From Yoonia sp. F2084L (GTDB taxonomy: Bacteria > Pseudomonadota > Alphaproteobacteria > Rhodobacterales > Rhodobacteraceae): 64,000 bases of DNA. The notes below the pieces were generated by a model. It searched no databases. It saw only the letters and a list, made by a program, of their open reading frames with translations, and was not told where the DNA came from. Of the stretch, positions 1 to 9,480 are shown piece by piece; the stretch's first letter is position 1, and each line of letters begins with the position of its first letter. The position numbers and the translations under genes are program-made. The stretch lies in NCBI RefSeq assembly GCF_023015625.1, contig NZ_JALKAH010000001.1, positions 868,001 through 932,000 on the forward strand, given 5' to 3'.

Positions 1-1
1 C

Positions 2-175
2 GTCTGCGAACGCTATGGGACATGGGTCGAAAAAAGCATGTACGGCAAAACCTATATGGGGATCGAACGCGCGACCTATCTGATCGACGCCGAAGGCAAG
101 ATTGCGCAGGTCTGGCGTAAAGTCCGCGTGCCTGGTCATGTTGACGCCGTTCTTGATGCGGTCCGCGCACTGTGA
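2..175 (+). CDS. Peroxiredoxin (Bcp/PrxQ type), C-terminal end only
   Basis: Only the last 57 codons are inside the window. They read VCERYGTWVEKSMYGKTYMG, then IERATYLIDAEGKIAQVWRK and a helical tail, which is the C-terminal pattern of atypical 2-Cys peroxiredoxins of the bacterioferritin comigratory protein family. These reduce hydroperoxides in the cytoplasm. The catalytic cysteine lies upstream of the window. The stop codon overlaps the GTG start of the next gene by 4 bases, so the two are probably cotranscribed and translationally coupled. Confidence 0.8.
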   Translation, partial: VCERYGTWVEKSMYGKTYMGIERATYLIDAEGKIAQVWRKVRVPGHVDAVLDAVRAL

Positions 176-1002
176 CCCTAACCGAAATGGCCGTCGCGGT
201 ACTGACCACCGCTGACGGTCGGGCCAAAACAGCCCTGTCGCGTCAGTGTGCAGCGACGTGGCAAGCGGCGCGCGATGCTGGTGAAACGATCAACATCGGC
301 AATACCAAACCCCCGTTGCGCCCCGCACGGCCTGACAAACCAGAACTGCTCAGCCCGCGTGATGTGCCGCACCGCAAACCCGGCACGGCTGCCGGACAGA
401 TCGCTTTGTTGCACGCCGTAGCCCATATTGAGTTGAACGCAGTTGATCTGCATTGGGACATCATCGCGCGGTTTGCGGATACCAAAATGCCCATTGGTTA
501 CTATGATGACTGGGTCAAAGCCGCCGACGAAGAATCAAAACATTTCAATCTGATGTGCGACTGTCTTGAAGCACTGGACAGCCATTACGGCGCATTGCCC
601 GCCCATGCGGGCATGTGGCGTGCCGCCGAAGACACGGTAGATGACTTTATGGGGCGGCTGGCTGTCGTGCCGATGGTGCTGGAAGCGCGCGGACTGGATG
701 TCACCCCGGGGATGATCAAGATCTTCAAGCAGGCGAAACTGACCCAAGCGGTTGAGGCGCTAGAGACGATCTATGCCGAAGAGGTCCATCACGTCGCTTA
801 TGGGTCCAAATGGTTCCATTTCCTTTGTGGACGCCATGATCTGGACCCAACCGGCGTTTTCCACGGCCTTGTGCGCAAATACTTCCACGGCCCCCTAAAA
901 CCGCCGTTCAACGAAGAGAAGCGGGCCGAGGCCGGGATACCACCAGACTTCTACTGGCCCCTTGCCGGAACGACGCAAGCTACCCCTGGGTCATCCAAGT
1001 AA
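172..1002 (+). CDS. DUF455 family ferritin-like protein
   Basis: A 276-residue protein with a GTG start inside the stop of the peroxiredoxin gene. The middle part has the acidic/histidine-rich helices of a ferritin-like fold: HIELNAVDLHWDI near residue 90, DEESKHFNLM near 120 and EEVHHVAYG near 205. That spacing of E-x-x-H motifs is typical of a di-iron four-helix bundle and of the DUF455 (COG2833) family. The biochemical role of the family is not settled. Coupling to a peroxiredoxin suggests a part in oxidative or iron stress, which is inference. Confidence 0.8.
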   Translation: MTLTEMAVAVLTTADGRAKTALSRQCAATWQAARDAGETINIGNTKPPLRPARPDKPELLSPRDVPHRKPGTAAGQIALLHAVAHIELNAVDLHWDIIARFADTKMPIGYYDDWVKAADEESKHFNLMCDCLEALDSHYGALPAHAGMWRAAEDTVDDFMGRLAVVPMVLEARGLDVTPGMIKIFKQAKLTQAVEALETIYAEEVHHVAYGSKWFHFLCGRHDLDPTGVFHGLVRKYFHGPLKPPFNEEKRAEAGIPPDFYWPLAGTTQATPGSSK

Positions 1003-1158
1003 TAGGCAATTCCCCGCGCAGCCCCCAATAAACATAAGGTACTCTCCATAAAATTGACGCAATAATCTTGCAGGTGCAGGCTGGTGCACTTAAACGAATA
1101 TGCAACGCTACCGGGTGGGCTCCGGGAGACGGGCAAACGGGACAGGACAGGCTTTATC

Positions 1159-2466
1159 GTGAGATCACGACTAACAACACGCATCCACACCATGCTGGAA
1201 CGCGTCTTTCCGGAAAGACGGCTATTCCTCCGCTCGGATAGTGAAACACGCTTCATCCGGCTCAAGCCTGAAACGCAGCTTGTGGCCTGGACCGGCAGTA
1301 TCATTGTTGTGGCTTGGACAATCATTGCAACCGCCATTTTGTTAATGGATAGCATTGGCGCAGGAAATTTCCGCGCTCAGGCTCAACGCGATCAGCTGAC
1401 GTATGAACAACGGCTCAACGCGCTATCGACCGAACGCGATGCCCGCGCGATGGAAGCCTTGGCGGCACAAGAGCGGTTCAACTCTGCGCTGCGGCAAATC
1501 TCGATCATGCAATCCGAACTGCTCGCGACCGAAGAAAAGCGGCGCGAATTGGAAACCGGACTTGAGGTCGTGCAAGCGACTTTGCGCGATACCATGCGCG
1601 CCCGCGAGGACGCACGTCGGCAGGTTGCAGCCCTGTCCGCCGATAACGAAGACGAAGGCACAGCCTCTATCAGCGATGATGCCGCAGGCACGGTTGGTCT
1701 GCTGGCAAGCGCGCTGGCAGATACCGCGTCAGAGCGCGATCAAATCGCGGCGGATGCCGAGTTTGCGATTGATCAAGCCCAAGAAATGCAGCTTGAACTG
1801 CGCCTCTTGCAAGAACGCAACGACCAGATTTTTCGCCAGTTGGAAGAGGCAATGCTTGTCTCGGTCGAACCACTTGATGATATGTTCCGCGCCGCTGGCA
1901 TGAACCCCGACAACCTGATTGATCAGGTGCGCCGGGGCTATTCCGGCACCGGTGGGCCGCTGACACCGATCCAGTTTTCGACACGCGGCGGCACACCTGA
2001 TCCTGATGCGCTGCGCGCCAATGCAATCCTGACAGCGATGGACCGGATCAACCTGTACCGGATCGCGGCTGAAAAAGCGCCCTTCTCAATCCCGGTCAAA
2101 GCAAACTTCCGCTATACATCGGGCTTTGGGCCTCGGTGGGGACGCCTGCACGCAGGCACGGACTTTGCAGGACCCATCGGCACACCGATCTATGCGACCG
2201 CCGACGGCGTGATCAGCCACGCAGGCTGGGCATCCGGTTATGGCCGCCTTATCAAAATCCGCCACGACTTTGGCATCGAAACACGTTACGCGCATCTAAA
2301 CACCATGGATGTACGCGTGGGCCAAAGGGTCTCGCGCGGTGAACGAATTGGTGCTATGGGGAATTCTGGTCGTTCAACCGGACCCCACCTTCACTACGAG
2401 GTCCGTGTCAACGGCAACCCCGTCAACCCCATGACTTATATAAGAGCTGGACAAGATGTTTTCTAA
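1159..2466 (+). CDS. Membrane-anchored M23 family metallopeptidase
   Basis: A peptidoglycan endopeptidase-type protein. Residues 43-63 form one membrane span, 70-200 are a charged coiled coil with repeated ERD/EER patterns, and the C-terminal third is a LytM/M23 domain. Zinc-site motifs are visible as LHAGTDFAGP near residue 330 and HLHYEVRVNG near 410. The reading frame opens at a GTG at 1084, but I chose the GTG at 1159: it is preceded by AGGACAGG, and the protein then begins with the basic stretch VRSRLTTRIHTMLERVFPER, usual before such an anchor. The gene overlaps bactofilin by 11 bases; bactofilin-M23 pairs are known to act together in cell shape control. Confidence 0.88.
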   Translation: MRSRLTTRIHTMLERVFPERRLFLRSDSETRFIRLKPETQLVAWTGSIIVVAWTIIATAILLMDSIGAGNFRAQAQRDQLTYEQRLNALSTERDARAMEALAAQERFNSALRQISIMQSELLATEEKRRELETGLEVVQATLRDTMRAREDARRQVAALSADNEDEGTASISDDAAGTVGLLASALADTASERDQIAADAEFAIDQAQEMQLELRLLQERNDQIFRQLEEAMLVSVEPLDDMFRAAGMNPDNLIDQVRRGYSGTGGPLTPIQFSTRGGTPDPDALRANAILTAMDRINLYRIAAEKAPFSIPVKANFRYTSGFGPRWGRLHAGTDFAGPIGTPIYATADGVISHAGWASGYGRLIKIRHDFGIETRYAHLNTMDVRVGQRVSRGERIGAMGNSGRSTGPHLHYEVRVNGNPVNPMTYIRAGQDVF

Positions 2467-2953
2467 ATCCAAAATCAACGAGCCCGGACCCAAAACGTCC
2501 GAAACCGACACGGCCAAAGGCACAGACACTGCAAAGTCCGCAGGTTCTGATTACAAGGCATCTGCCACGCCAAAGGCAAAGCCTGCACCATCCATGCTGT
2601 CCTCTGATCTACTGATCACGGGCAACCTGAAGACAAGCGGCGATATTCAGGTCGAAGGCCAGGTTGAGGGCGACATCCGCGCGCACCTACTGACGGTTGG
2701 CGAAGGTGCGACGGTCAAAGGTGAAGTTGTTGCAGATGACGTCGTCGTCAACGGTCGCGTTGTCGGCCGCGTCCGTGGCCTGAAGGTTCGCCTGACATCA
2801 ACCGCACGTGTTGAGGGTGACATCATCCACAAGACAATCGCGATTGAAAGTGGCGCACATTTTGAAGGTTCCGTGCAGCGTCAGGACGATCCACTGGCGA
2901 CAGGGTCCAAGAAAATGCCGACCACTGCTGCGGCGACTGATCCGAAGGCTTAA
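2456..2953 (+). CDS. Bactofilin (polymer-forming cytoskeletal protein)
   Basis: A 165-residue protein with a low-complexity Thr/Lys/Ala N-terminus of about 45 residues and then a regular beta-helix (DUF583/bactofilin) repeat: GDIQVEGQVEGDIRAHLLTV, GEVVADDVVVNGRVVGRVRG and so on to about residue 150. Bactofilins polymerise on the inner face of the membrane and place cell-wall enzymes. The start lies within the end of the M23 peptidase gene, so the two are translated together, which supports a joint shape role. The gene is followed by a good intrinsic terminator. Confidence 0.9.
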   Translation: MFSKSKINEPGPKTSETDTAKGTDTAKSAGSDYKASATPKAKPAPSMLSSDLLITGNLKTSGDIQVEGQVEGDIRAHLLTVGEGATVKGEVVADDVVVNGRVVGRVRGLKVRLTSTARVEGDIIHKTIAIESGAHFEGSVQRQDDPLATGSKKMPTTAAATDPKA

Positions 2954-2976
2954 AGCAGCTGAAAGCTTCTGAAATT

Positions 2977-3001
2977 GGGCGTCCTGCAGGGCGCCCTTTT
3001 T
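2977..3001 (+). terminator. Intrinsic terminator after bactofilin
   Basis: An 8-bp stem GGGCGTCC / GGGCGCCC with one G-U pair and a TGCA loop is followed by five T residues. It sits 24 bases after the bactofilin stop and just before the end of the convergent DUF2189 gene. Confidence 0.85.
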
Positions 3002-3005
3002 GCGT

Positions 3006-3779
3006 TTAAGCCAAGGCGCGCTTATACAAATGCCATGTTGCATGACCCAGTATTGGCAGGACCACCATCAGTCCTAAAAACCACGGCAGCAGCGCCAGCA
3101 ACGACAGCACCGCGATGATCATCGCCCAGACCAGCATAACAAAAAGGTTCATACGGACCACCTTCATGCTGGTTAGCATCGCCGTTACAAAATCCACTTC
3201 GCGATGCAGCACCAGCGGCAGACTGACGACAGTCATCGAAAACAGCACAAACGCCAGCACAGCCCCCACAACCAGTTCAACCACAATCATCGCAATGCCA
3301 TTGAGCGTCAGAAACACATCCAAACTCTGGCTGATATTGGTCATCGTCGAAAGCCCCATGAACAAGGCAAAGATCATATGGGCAAGAAAGGTCCAGAACA
3401 GAAAGTAGATGACAATGATCGCGCCCAGCCACGGCAACTGCCGGGTCCGTTCATTCCAGACAATGCCCAGCACTCCGCCCCATGCCAGCGCTTCACCCGC
3501 CTCCATGCGGCGGCTGACCTCGTACAGCCCCGCAGCGGCAAACGGGGCCAGCAAAGGAAAACCCAAGGACGTCGCAAGTGTCCATGTCACATGCCCCGCC
3601 CCGATCCAGAGCATCAAAAAACCGCCGACGACATAGACCGCACTGAAGAACAGCCCAAACTGCGGTGCGCGGCGGAAATCACCCAGGCCTGCACGCAGGC
3701 TGGCCATGATATCGGCCATTACAATCTGTTGGACCACCAGCTTTTCGGCACCGCCACTCAGAGTATTGGTAGAAGTCAC
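3006..3779 (-). CDS. DUF2189 multi-spanning membrane protein
   Basis: A 257-residue hydrophobic protein with about six membrane spans, ending in [13 protein letters not shown], which matches the DUF2189 family of predicted integral membrane proteins. No enzymatic motif is visible and the role is unknown. The frame is open much further upstream into prfB, but a GTG at 3779 is preceded by GGGGAG at the right distance and puts a short hydrophilic N-terminus before the first span. It lies 70 bases downstream of prfB on the same strand and may be cotranscribed with it. Confidence 0.8.
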   Translation of the reverse strand: MTSTNTLSGGAEKLVVQQIVMADIMASLRAGLGDFRRAPQFGLFFSAVYVVGGFLMLWIGAGHVTWTLATSLGFPLLAPFAAAGLYEVSRRMEAGEALAWGGVLGIVWNERTRQLPWLGAIIVIYFLFWTFLAHMIFALFMGLSTMTNISQSLDVFLTLNGIAMIVVELVVGAVLAFVLFSMTVVSLPLVLHREVDFVTAMLTSMKVVRMNLFVMLVWAMIIAVLSLLALLPWFLGLMVVLPILGHATWHLYKRALA

Positions 3780-3849
3780 GCCACGCCTCCCCACGCCTTG
3801 GACCTTCGGGGGTATCATCGCCTCAAGCCCGCGCAATTGGCAAGGGGGC

Positions 3850-4974
3850 TTACTCGGCGTTCGCCTCTGCCCTGCTTTTGCCGGACACATCCATCGCGAG
3901 GGTTGCGGCCATAAACCCATCCAGATCACCATCGAGCACACCTTTGGTGTCCGAGGTTTCAAAGCTGGTCCGTAGGTCTTTGACCATCTGATAAGGCTGC
4001 AAGACATAAGACCGGATCTGGTTGCCCCAACCCGCATCGCCCGCATTTTCATGCGCCTCATTGACCAGCGCAGACCGCTTGTCCAACTCGATCTGATACA
4101 AGCGCGATTTCAATGCCTTCATCGCGATATCGCGGTTCTGGTGCTGTGACTTTTCCGAACTTGTCACAACAATCCCGGTCGGGATGTGGGTAATCCGCAC
4201 GGCGGAATCAGTCGTGTTCACGTGCTGACCACCGGCCCCCGAGGACCGATAGGTATCCAGACGGATGTCAGCGGGGTTCACTTCGATCTCGATATTGTCA
4301 TCGACAACCGGATAGACCTTGACGGATGTAAATGATGTGTGGCGCTTTGCGGCACTATCGAAGGGCGAAATCCGCACCAGACGATGCACGCCGCTTTCCG
4401 ACTTCAACCAGCCATAGGCGTTATGCCCGCTGATCTTGTAAGAGGCGGATTTGATCCCGGCCTCATCGCCCGACTGTTCGGCCTGCAATTCGACCTTATA
4501 GCCTTTCTTTTCAGCCCAACGGACATACATGCGCGCCAGCATATTGGCCCAATCGCAAGACTCAGTTCCGCCCGCACCGGCGTTGATTTCAAGGAAGGTG
4601 TCATTGCCGTCAGCCTCGCCATCCAAGAGCGCCTCAAGCTCTTTCTTGGCGGCCTTGTCCGCAAGGACAAGAAGCGCATTCTCTGCCTCGGTTACGACCT
4701 CCGCGTCACCCTCCATCTCGCCCAATTCGATCAGCTCGATGTTATCGGACATCTCTTGACTGATGCTGTCATAGTTGCCCATCGCATCGACCAGCAACTG
4801 CCGGTCACGCATCAGTTTTTGGGCCGCCTCAGGATCATCCCACAACGTCGGATCCTCAACGCGCGCATTGAATTCTTCCAGCCGGTGCGGTGCCGTTTCA
4901 CGGTCCATCCGCTGCGCCAGCAGAGCGAGCGATTTTTCAATCGCTTCCACAGTATTTTGCATTTCCGCGCGCAT
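3850..4974 (-). CDS. prfB: Peptide chain release factor 2
   Basis: A 374-residue class I release factor for UGA/UAA stops. It has the SPF tripeptide ([14 protein letters not shown]) that recognises stop codons in RF2, and the GGQ motif ([19 protein letters not shown]) that triggers peptide release. The frame is continuous, with no in-frame TGA near codon 26, so the programmed frameshift known from E. coli prfB is absent. A second in-frame ATG lies four codons in. It follows PBP1A on the same strand, a common alphaproteobacterial arrangement. Confidence 0.97.
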   Translation of the reverse strand: MRAEMQNTVEAIEKSLALLAQRMDRETAPHRLEEFNARVEDPTLWDDPEAAQKLMRDRQLLVDAMGNYDSISQEMSDNIELIELGEMEGDAEVVTEAENALLVLADKAAKKELEALLDGEADGNDTFLEINAGAGGTESCDWANMLARMYVRWAEKKGYKVELQAEQSGDEAGIKSASYKISGHNAYGWLKSESGVHRLVRISPFDSAAKRHTSFTSVKVYPVVDDNIEIEVNPADIRLDTYRSSGAGGQHVNTTDSAVRITHIPTGIVVTSSEKSQHQNRDIAMKALKSRLYQIELDKRSALVNEAHENAGDAGWGNQIRSYVLQPYQMVKDLRTSFETSDTKGVLDGDLDGFMAATLAMDVSGKSRAEANAE

Positions 4975-5049
4975 GGGGCACCTGTCTTATGGTCAAAAGT
5001 TTGAATGTTTGATGGTCTTAGCGCGCCACCCGGCCCGCCACAAGCTTGG

Positions 5050-7563
5050 TCAGTAAAGACCGCCCGTGGACAGGGTGCCAAAGGTTGCCTTGTCGCCCAC
5101 GGTCGCGGTTTCACCGGTGGATGTCGTGACCTCACGTTGGGTGCGCGGCACATCATCAAAGAGCGGCAGATCAACCCCCATTGCAAAGCCGCCATCAAAC
5201 ATGATCCCGAAAAGTGGCTCTTCGCCCGGACGGAAGCATTCGGTCACGACGTTATCGCCGGACGCACCAATCGGCAGGCGCGCACCGCTGAACCGGTCAA
5301 TGTTGATGAACTGGCAATCAGCCGGGGCGCGGAATGAGCCCGAGCCGTATTTCTCGATCGCTTCGCCCATGAACTGGTTGAACACCGGCCCGCAGAAACC
5401 ACCACCCGAGGCACCACGACCCAAGCTGCGTGGTGTGTCATACCCGATATAGCAACCGGCCACGATGTTGGATGAAAAGCCCACAAACCAAACATCCTTG
5501 GCATCATTGGTCGTGCCGGTCTTACCTGCAATCGGGACCGGTAGGTTGACGGTACCGCTTGCCGTGCCGCGATCCACGACGCCCTTCATCATGGATGTCA
5601 GTTGATAGGCGGTGATTTCATTCATCACACGGTCGCGGTTGGTCATGATGCGCGGCGCATCGCCTTCGGGCAACGTCGTTTGGTCGCAGTCCAGACAAGT
5701 GCGCTGATCATGGCGATAAACAGTGTGGCCATAACGGTCTTGCACACGGTCCACCAACGTCGGCTCAACCCGCTCACCACCGTTGGCGAACATCGCGTAG
5801 GCTGCAACCATCTTGAACAATGTCGTCTCATCCGAGCCAAGCGAGGCGGCAAGCACGCGGTTCATGTTTTCATAAACGCCAAAGCGTTCGGCATAGCGGC
5901 CAACCGTATCAATGCTGATCTCTTGGGCCAGACGAATGGTCATCAGGTTCCGCGACCGTTCGATCCCTGTACGCATCGGCGTCGGCCCGTAAAACTGGTT
6001 TGATGAGTTGCGCGGGCGCCACGTGCCTTGTGGCGTATTGATCGTGATCGGCGCATCAACGATAATTGTTGCAGGCGAATAGCCACTGTCGAGTGCGGCG
6101 GCATAAACAAACGGCTTGAACGAAGACCCCGGCTGACGCTGCGCCTGAGTCGCACGGTTAAAGACCGAATGCTGATAGCTGAACCCACCCTGCATCGCGA
6201 TCACGCGTCCGGTATTGACGTCCATCGCCATGAAACCGCCCTGCACTTCCGGCACCTGACGCAATGACCAACGCACAAAATTGCCGTCACCATTCAGCAG
6301 GCGGCGCACATGCACAACGTCGCCGGGCGTGAAGTTGTCAAAGAAATCACCCACAAGCCAGCGAATGTCTTCGCGCGGAACGACAAAGGGCTCAGCATCG
6401 GTTTCCTGCACACCTTCAATGCCAATCGTCAACGTGTTCTCGGCCACATCGCGGATCACCGCAGGATACCATTGCCCGTCCAGATCAATATCGCGCGGAG
6501 CATTCACCGCGGACAGCGCAACGCGCCATTGTTCGGCGCTCAAAGCGTCCTCGGGAATTGTCAGCTCAGTCCCATGCCAGATACCCTGTTCGCGGTCATA
6601 GTCCTCTAACGCGCGTTGCAGCGAATGGCGGGCGGTGATCTGCAACTCCGGATCAACGGTCGCGCGGATCGACAGGCCACCCGAAAAGAATTCCTCTTCG
6701 CCAAAGTTCTGGCTCAGCTGGCGACGGATTTCATCGGTAAAGTAGTCACGCTCGGGCAGGCTGTCGCGGAAGTCGTCAAAGTCCCCGCCTTGCACGGACA
6801 AAAGCGGTGCCTCGCGCTCTGCGTCATAGGTGGCCTGATCAATATAGCCGTTCTCGAACATCTCGCGCAGGGTGTTGTTGCGCCAGAAAATCGCAGCATC
6901 CCGGTCACGGACCGGGTGGCGGTTGCTGGGTGATTTGGGGAGTGAGGCCAGATAGGCAGCCTCTCCGGGTGTCAGTTCGGTCAGTGGCTTATTGAAGTAT
7001 GTCAACGCCGCCGCCGTCACACCAAAACTGTTCTGACCCAGAAAAATCTCATTCAGATAAAGCTCTAGAATACGCTCTTTCGGCATCGCGCCTTCGATAC
7101 GGACGGCCAGGATAATCTCTTTGATCTTCCGCTCAACCGAGCGCGAGCCATCCAGCAAAAAGTTCTTCATCACCTGCTGCGTGATGGTCGAAGCACCACG
7201 CACGTTCTCTCCGCGCGATTCCACCGCATCGACAAAGGCCGACACCATGCCCATCGCGTCATAGCCGGAGTGTTCGTAGAAATTCTTGTCTTCAGCAGAA
7301 ATGAACGCCTGCTTGACGATATCGGGAATTTCTTCGGCCGGTGTAAACAAACGCCGCTCGACCGCGAATTCGTCGATAATCTGGCCTTCGGCTGAATAAA
7401 TCCGGCTGATTGTCTTGGGGGTGTACTGCGAAAGCGTCTCATAACTGGGCAAATCGCGGCCATACAAATAGAGCACGCCGCCAATCGCCAGCGCACCCAT
7501 GATCAGGCCAAGGGTCAGCAGCGTGAAAAGTCCGCCGAGGAATGAGAAGATAAAGCGCAACAC
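5050..7563 (-). CDS. mrcA: Bifunctional penicillin-binding protein 1A
   Basis: An 837-residue class A PBP. An N-terminal membrane anchor lies at residues 8-32. The GT51 glycosyltransferase domain includes SAEDKNFYEHSGYD near residue 90 and GASTITQQVMKNFLL near 125. An OB-like insert follows at about 330-430. The transpeptidase domain has SxxK in PGSSFKPFVYA near 480, SRN in GIERSRNLMTIRLA and KTG in AGKTGTTNDAKDVWF near 678. It polymerises and crosslinks peptidoglycan at the inner membrane. The start is GTG. The amidase that usually precedes it lies on the same strand but is separated by a plus-strand methyltransferase gene. Confidence 0.95.
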   Translation of the reverse strand: MLRFIFSFLGGLFTLLTLGLIMGALAIGGVLYLYGRDLPSYETLSQYTPKTISRIYSAEGQIIDEFAVERRLFTPAEEIPDIVKQAFISAEDKNFYEHSGYDAMGMVSAFVDAVESRGENVRGASTITQQVMKNFLLDGSRSVERKIKEIILAVRIEGAMPKERILELYLNEIFLGQNSFGVTAAALTYFNKPLTELTPGEAAYLASLPKSPSNRHPVRDRDAAIFWRNNTLREMFENGYIDQATYDAEREAPLLSVQGGDFDDFRDSLPERDYFTDEIRRQLSQNFGEEEFFSGGLSIRATVDPELQITARHSLQRALEDYDREQGIWHGTELTIPEDALSAEQWRVALSAVNAPRDIDLDGQWYPAVIRDVAENTLTIGIEGVQETDAEPFVVPREDIRWLVGDFFDNFTPGDVVHVRRLLNGDGNFVRWSLRQVPEVQGGFMAMDVNTGRVIAMQGGFSYQHSVFNRATQAQRQPGSSFKPFVYAAALDSGYSPATIIVDAPITINTPQGTWRPRNSSNQFYGPTPMRTGIERSRNLMTIRLAQEISIDTVGRYAERFGVYENMNRVLAASLGSDETTLFKMVAAYAMFANGGERVEPTLVDRVQDRYGHTVYRHDQRTCLDCDQTTLPEGDAPRIMTNRDRVMNEITAYQLTSMMKGVVDRGTASGTVNLPVPIAGKTGTTNDAKDVWFVGFSSNIVAGCYIGYDTPRSLGRGASGGGFCGPVFNQFMGEAIEKYGSGSFRAPADCQFINIDRFSGARLPIGASGDNVVTECFRPGEEPLFGIMFDGGFAMGVDLPLFDDVPRTQREVTTSTGETATVGDKATFGTLSTGGLY

Positions 7564-7720
7564 GTAAACTGGCCCAGCCCTGATTGTTTGGCAACGGTAT
7601 ACGCGCCCGAAGGCCCCGGGTCAAAAGGCCAAATGCCGCGTTCGGCCAGAAGATGCCGCCAAATCGCTCACTTTCTCATGAGCTCTTGCGCAGCGTTTCG
7701 CAACGCTGCATTCAGACGCC

Positions 7721-8329
7721 ATGCGTGCACAAGATGTTATTCCGACCTATGAGCGTGTTGGCCAAACCTGGGCCAAACACCGCAACCGTAACCTGTTTGA
7801 AAAGAAGTGGTTGGACCGTTTCTTGACCGCAGCGCCCCGCAGCACCGGCCCGGTGCGGGTACTTGACCTGGGTTGTGGCTCTGGTCAGCCGATAGCGACT
7901 TATCTGGCGGAAAGAGGCGCAAGCATGACCGGTGTTGATGCCGCTGCGACGATGACCGCGCTTTATGCAAAGGCGCTACCGAAAGCGGACATCGTTCAGA
8001 CTGATATGCGCGGCCTCGCCCTTGATCACTCATTCGATGCTATCCTTGCATGGGACAGCTTTTTCCACCTTTCAGCCGAAGACCAGCGGCCTATGTTTGC
8101 AACCTTTGCAGCGCATGCCGCCCCGCGTGCCGCCTTGATGTTCACCTCAGGCCATATGGCAGGCGAAGCCATTGGCACCGTCGCCGATGAACCCATCTAC
8201 CACGCATCCCTTGATCCGGCAGAATACCGTAGCTTGCTTGAAGACGCCGGGTTCAAGGTCCTTTACTACACCCCTGAGGACCCCGACTGCGGGCAGCACA
8301 CTGTCTGGCTGGCGCAATACCGCCCCTAA
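7721..8329 (+). CDS. Class I SAM-dependent methyltransferase
   Basis: A 202-residue protein with the SAM-binding motif I VRVLDLGCGSGQPIATYL near residue 45, motif II around MTGVDAAATM, and the post-motif DAILAWDSFFHLS. The substrate cannot be told from the sequence; the length and layout fit small-molecule methyltransferases. It is the only plus-strand gene in a run of minus-strand envelope genes and its stop overlaps the end of the amidase gene by 4 bases, which looks like a later insertion between amidase and PBP1A. Confidence 0.82.
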   Translation: MRAQDVIPTYERVGQTWAKHRNRNLFEKKWLDRFLTAAPRSTGPVRVLDLGCGSGQPIATYLAERGASMTGVDAAATMTALYAKALPKADIVQTDMRGLALDHSFDAILAWDSFFHLSAEDQRPMFATFAAHAAPRAALMFTSGHMAGEAIGTVADEPIYHASLDPAEYRSLLEDAGFKVLYYTPEDPDCGQHTVWLAQYRP

Positions 8330-9480
8330 CGGGCCATCAGCGCGATCGTATCCCGGATAGCGCGGGCAATCCGTGCCCGGCCTTCCGCACTTGCCAACAC
8401 GGCACGATCATCAGCATTCGATAAGAAGCCTGCTTCGACCAACACACTCGGAAAATCAGCCGCAGTCAGTACTGCAAACTGCCCTTCGCGGCGCGGGCGC
8501 GTGTTCAAACGCACTCCTTCGGCGCGCATCGAAGACACCAAGGCATCCGCAAACCGGCGGCCCGCTGGCCCGGTTTCCGCACGCGCCAAATCCATCAAGG
8601 CCTTCGCCACTCGGTCCTCTGCTGCACTCAGATCGACACCTGCCAGCAAATCACCGCGCTCATGACGTTCGACAATGCGGCGTGCAGCATCGGACCCACC
8701 ATCCGCAGATAATGTATAAACAGATGCTCCCTGCGCCTCATCCTCGTCCAACGCATCCGCGTGGAGCGAGATAAACAGATCAGCACCCACCCGCCGCGCA
8801 ATCGTCATCCGAGCTGACAGCGGCACAAAATTATCGCCTTCTCTGGTCAGCACCGGGCGCACACCGTCAAGATCGCGCAGCATCACCGCCAGTTCCTCGG
8901 CCAGAACCAGCATCAAATCGGCTTCTTTGATGCCACCTTGATTGGCGCCGGGGTCAATACCGCCGTGCCCCGGATCAATCACAACGACAAAGTCCTCGCT
9001 CTCGGCCAGTTGTGCCGCGACCTGCGGGTCAAATCCCGTCACGACCTCCCAACCCGGATCAGGCGGCGCACCGGCGCTAGCTGCAAATTCTTCCGCAGTC
9101 GCACGTTCCAGCACGACCTTCAGGTCAGCGCCCTCAGCCACCGTCACCATCCCAGCCTCAGCGATCACCAGTGGTTCCGCCAGATCGACCACCATGCGCG
9201 ACCAACCGGGGCGCAACGGGCCTACCCGCACGGCGGTCGCCCGATTACCTGATAAGACATTCAGAGGTTCGATCGCCCCAAAAGTCACCCCTTCAAAATC
9301 CAGCACCAAGCGGCGCGGCTGATCCAGCGTAAACACGCGATACGGGGTGATCTGGCTGAGCCCCAGTTTCACCTCAAGCGTCCACCACCCGTCACGTACC
9401 GCCGTCCGCTCAGGATCAACACTGACCTGCGCCGCCGCAACATTGGCTGCGAGGAAGAACGCAAGGATCCAGCGGATCAT
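8326..9480 (-). CDS. N-acetylmuramoyl-L-alanine amidase with AMIN domain
   Basis: A 384-residue exported cell-wall amidase. It begins with a signal peptide (MIRWILAFFLAANVAAAQ), has an AMIN peptidoglycan-targeting domain at about 25-120, and an amidase_3 zinc domain from about 165 to the end. Motifs are VVIDPGHGGIDPGANQ (first zinc His), SLHADALDEDEAQGASVY (second His) and VLVEAGFLSNADD (catalytic Glu). It cleaves the amide between MurNAc and L-Ala, typically for daughter-cell separation. The ATG overlaps the stop of the upstream aminotransferase, so the pair is translationally coupled. Confidence 0.93.
   Translation of the reverse strand: MIRWILAFFLAANVAAAQVSVDPERTAVRDGWWTLEVKLGLSQITPYRVFTLDQPRRLVLDFEGVTFGAIEPLNVLSGNRATAVRVGPLRPGWSRMVVDLAEPLVIAEAGMVTVAEGADLKVVLERATAEEFAASAGAPPDPGWEVVTGFDPQVAAQLAESEDFVVVIDPGHGGIDPGANQGGIKEADLMLVLAEELAVMLRDLDGVRPVLTREGDNFVPLSARMTIARRVGADLFISLHADALDEDEAQGASVYTLSADGGSDAARRIVERHERGDLLAGVDLSAAEDRVAKALMDLARAETGPAGRRFADALVSSMRAEGVRLNTRPRREGQFAVLTAADFPSVLVEAGFLSNADDRAVLASAEGRARIARAIRDTIALMAR

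Noticed and set aside
3850..4974. Missing programmed frameshift in prfB
   Set aside because: The frame is simply continuous; lack of the frameshift occurs in part of the bacteria and is not an anomaly here.
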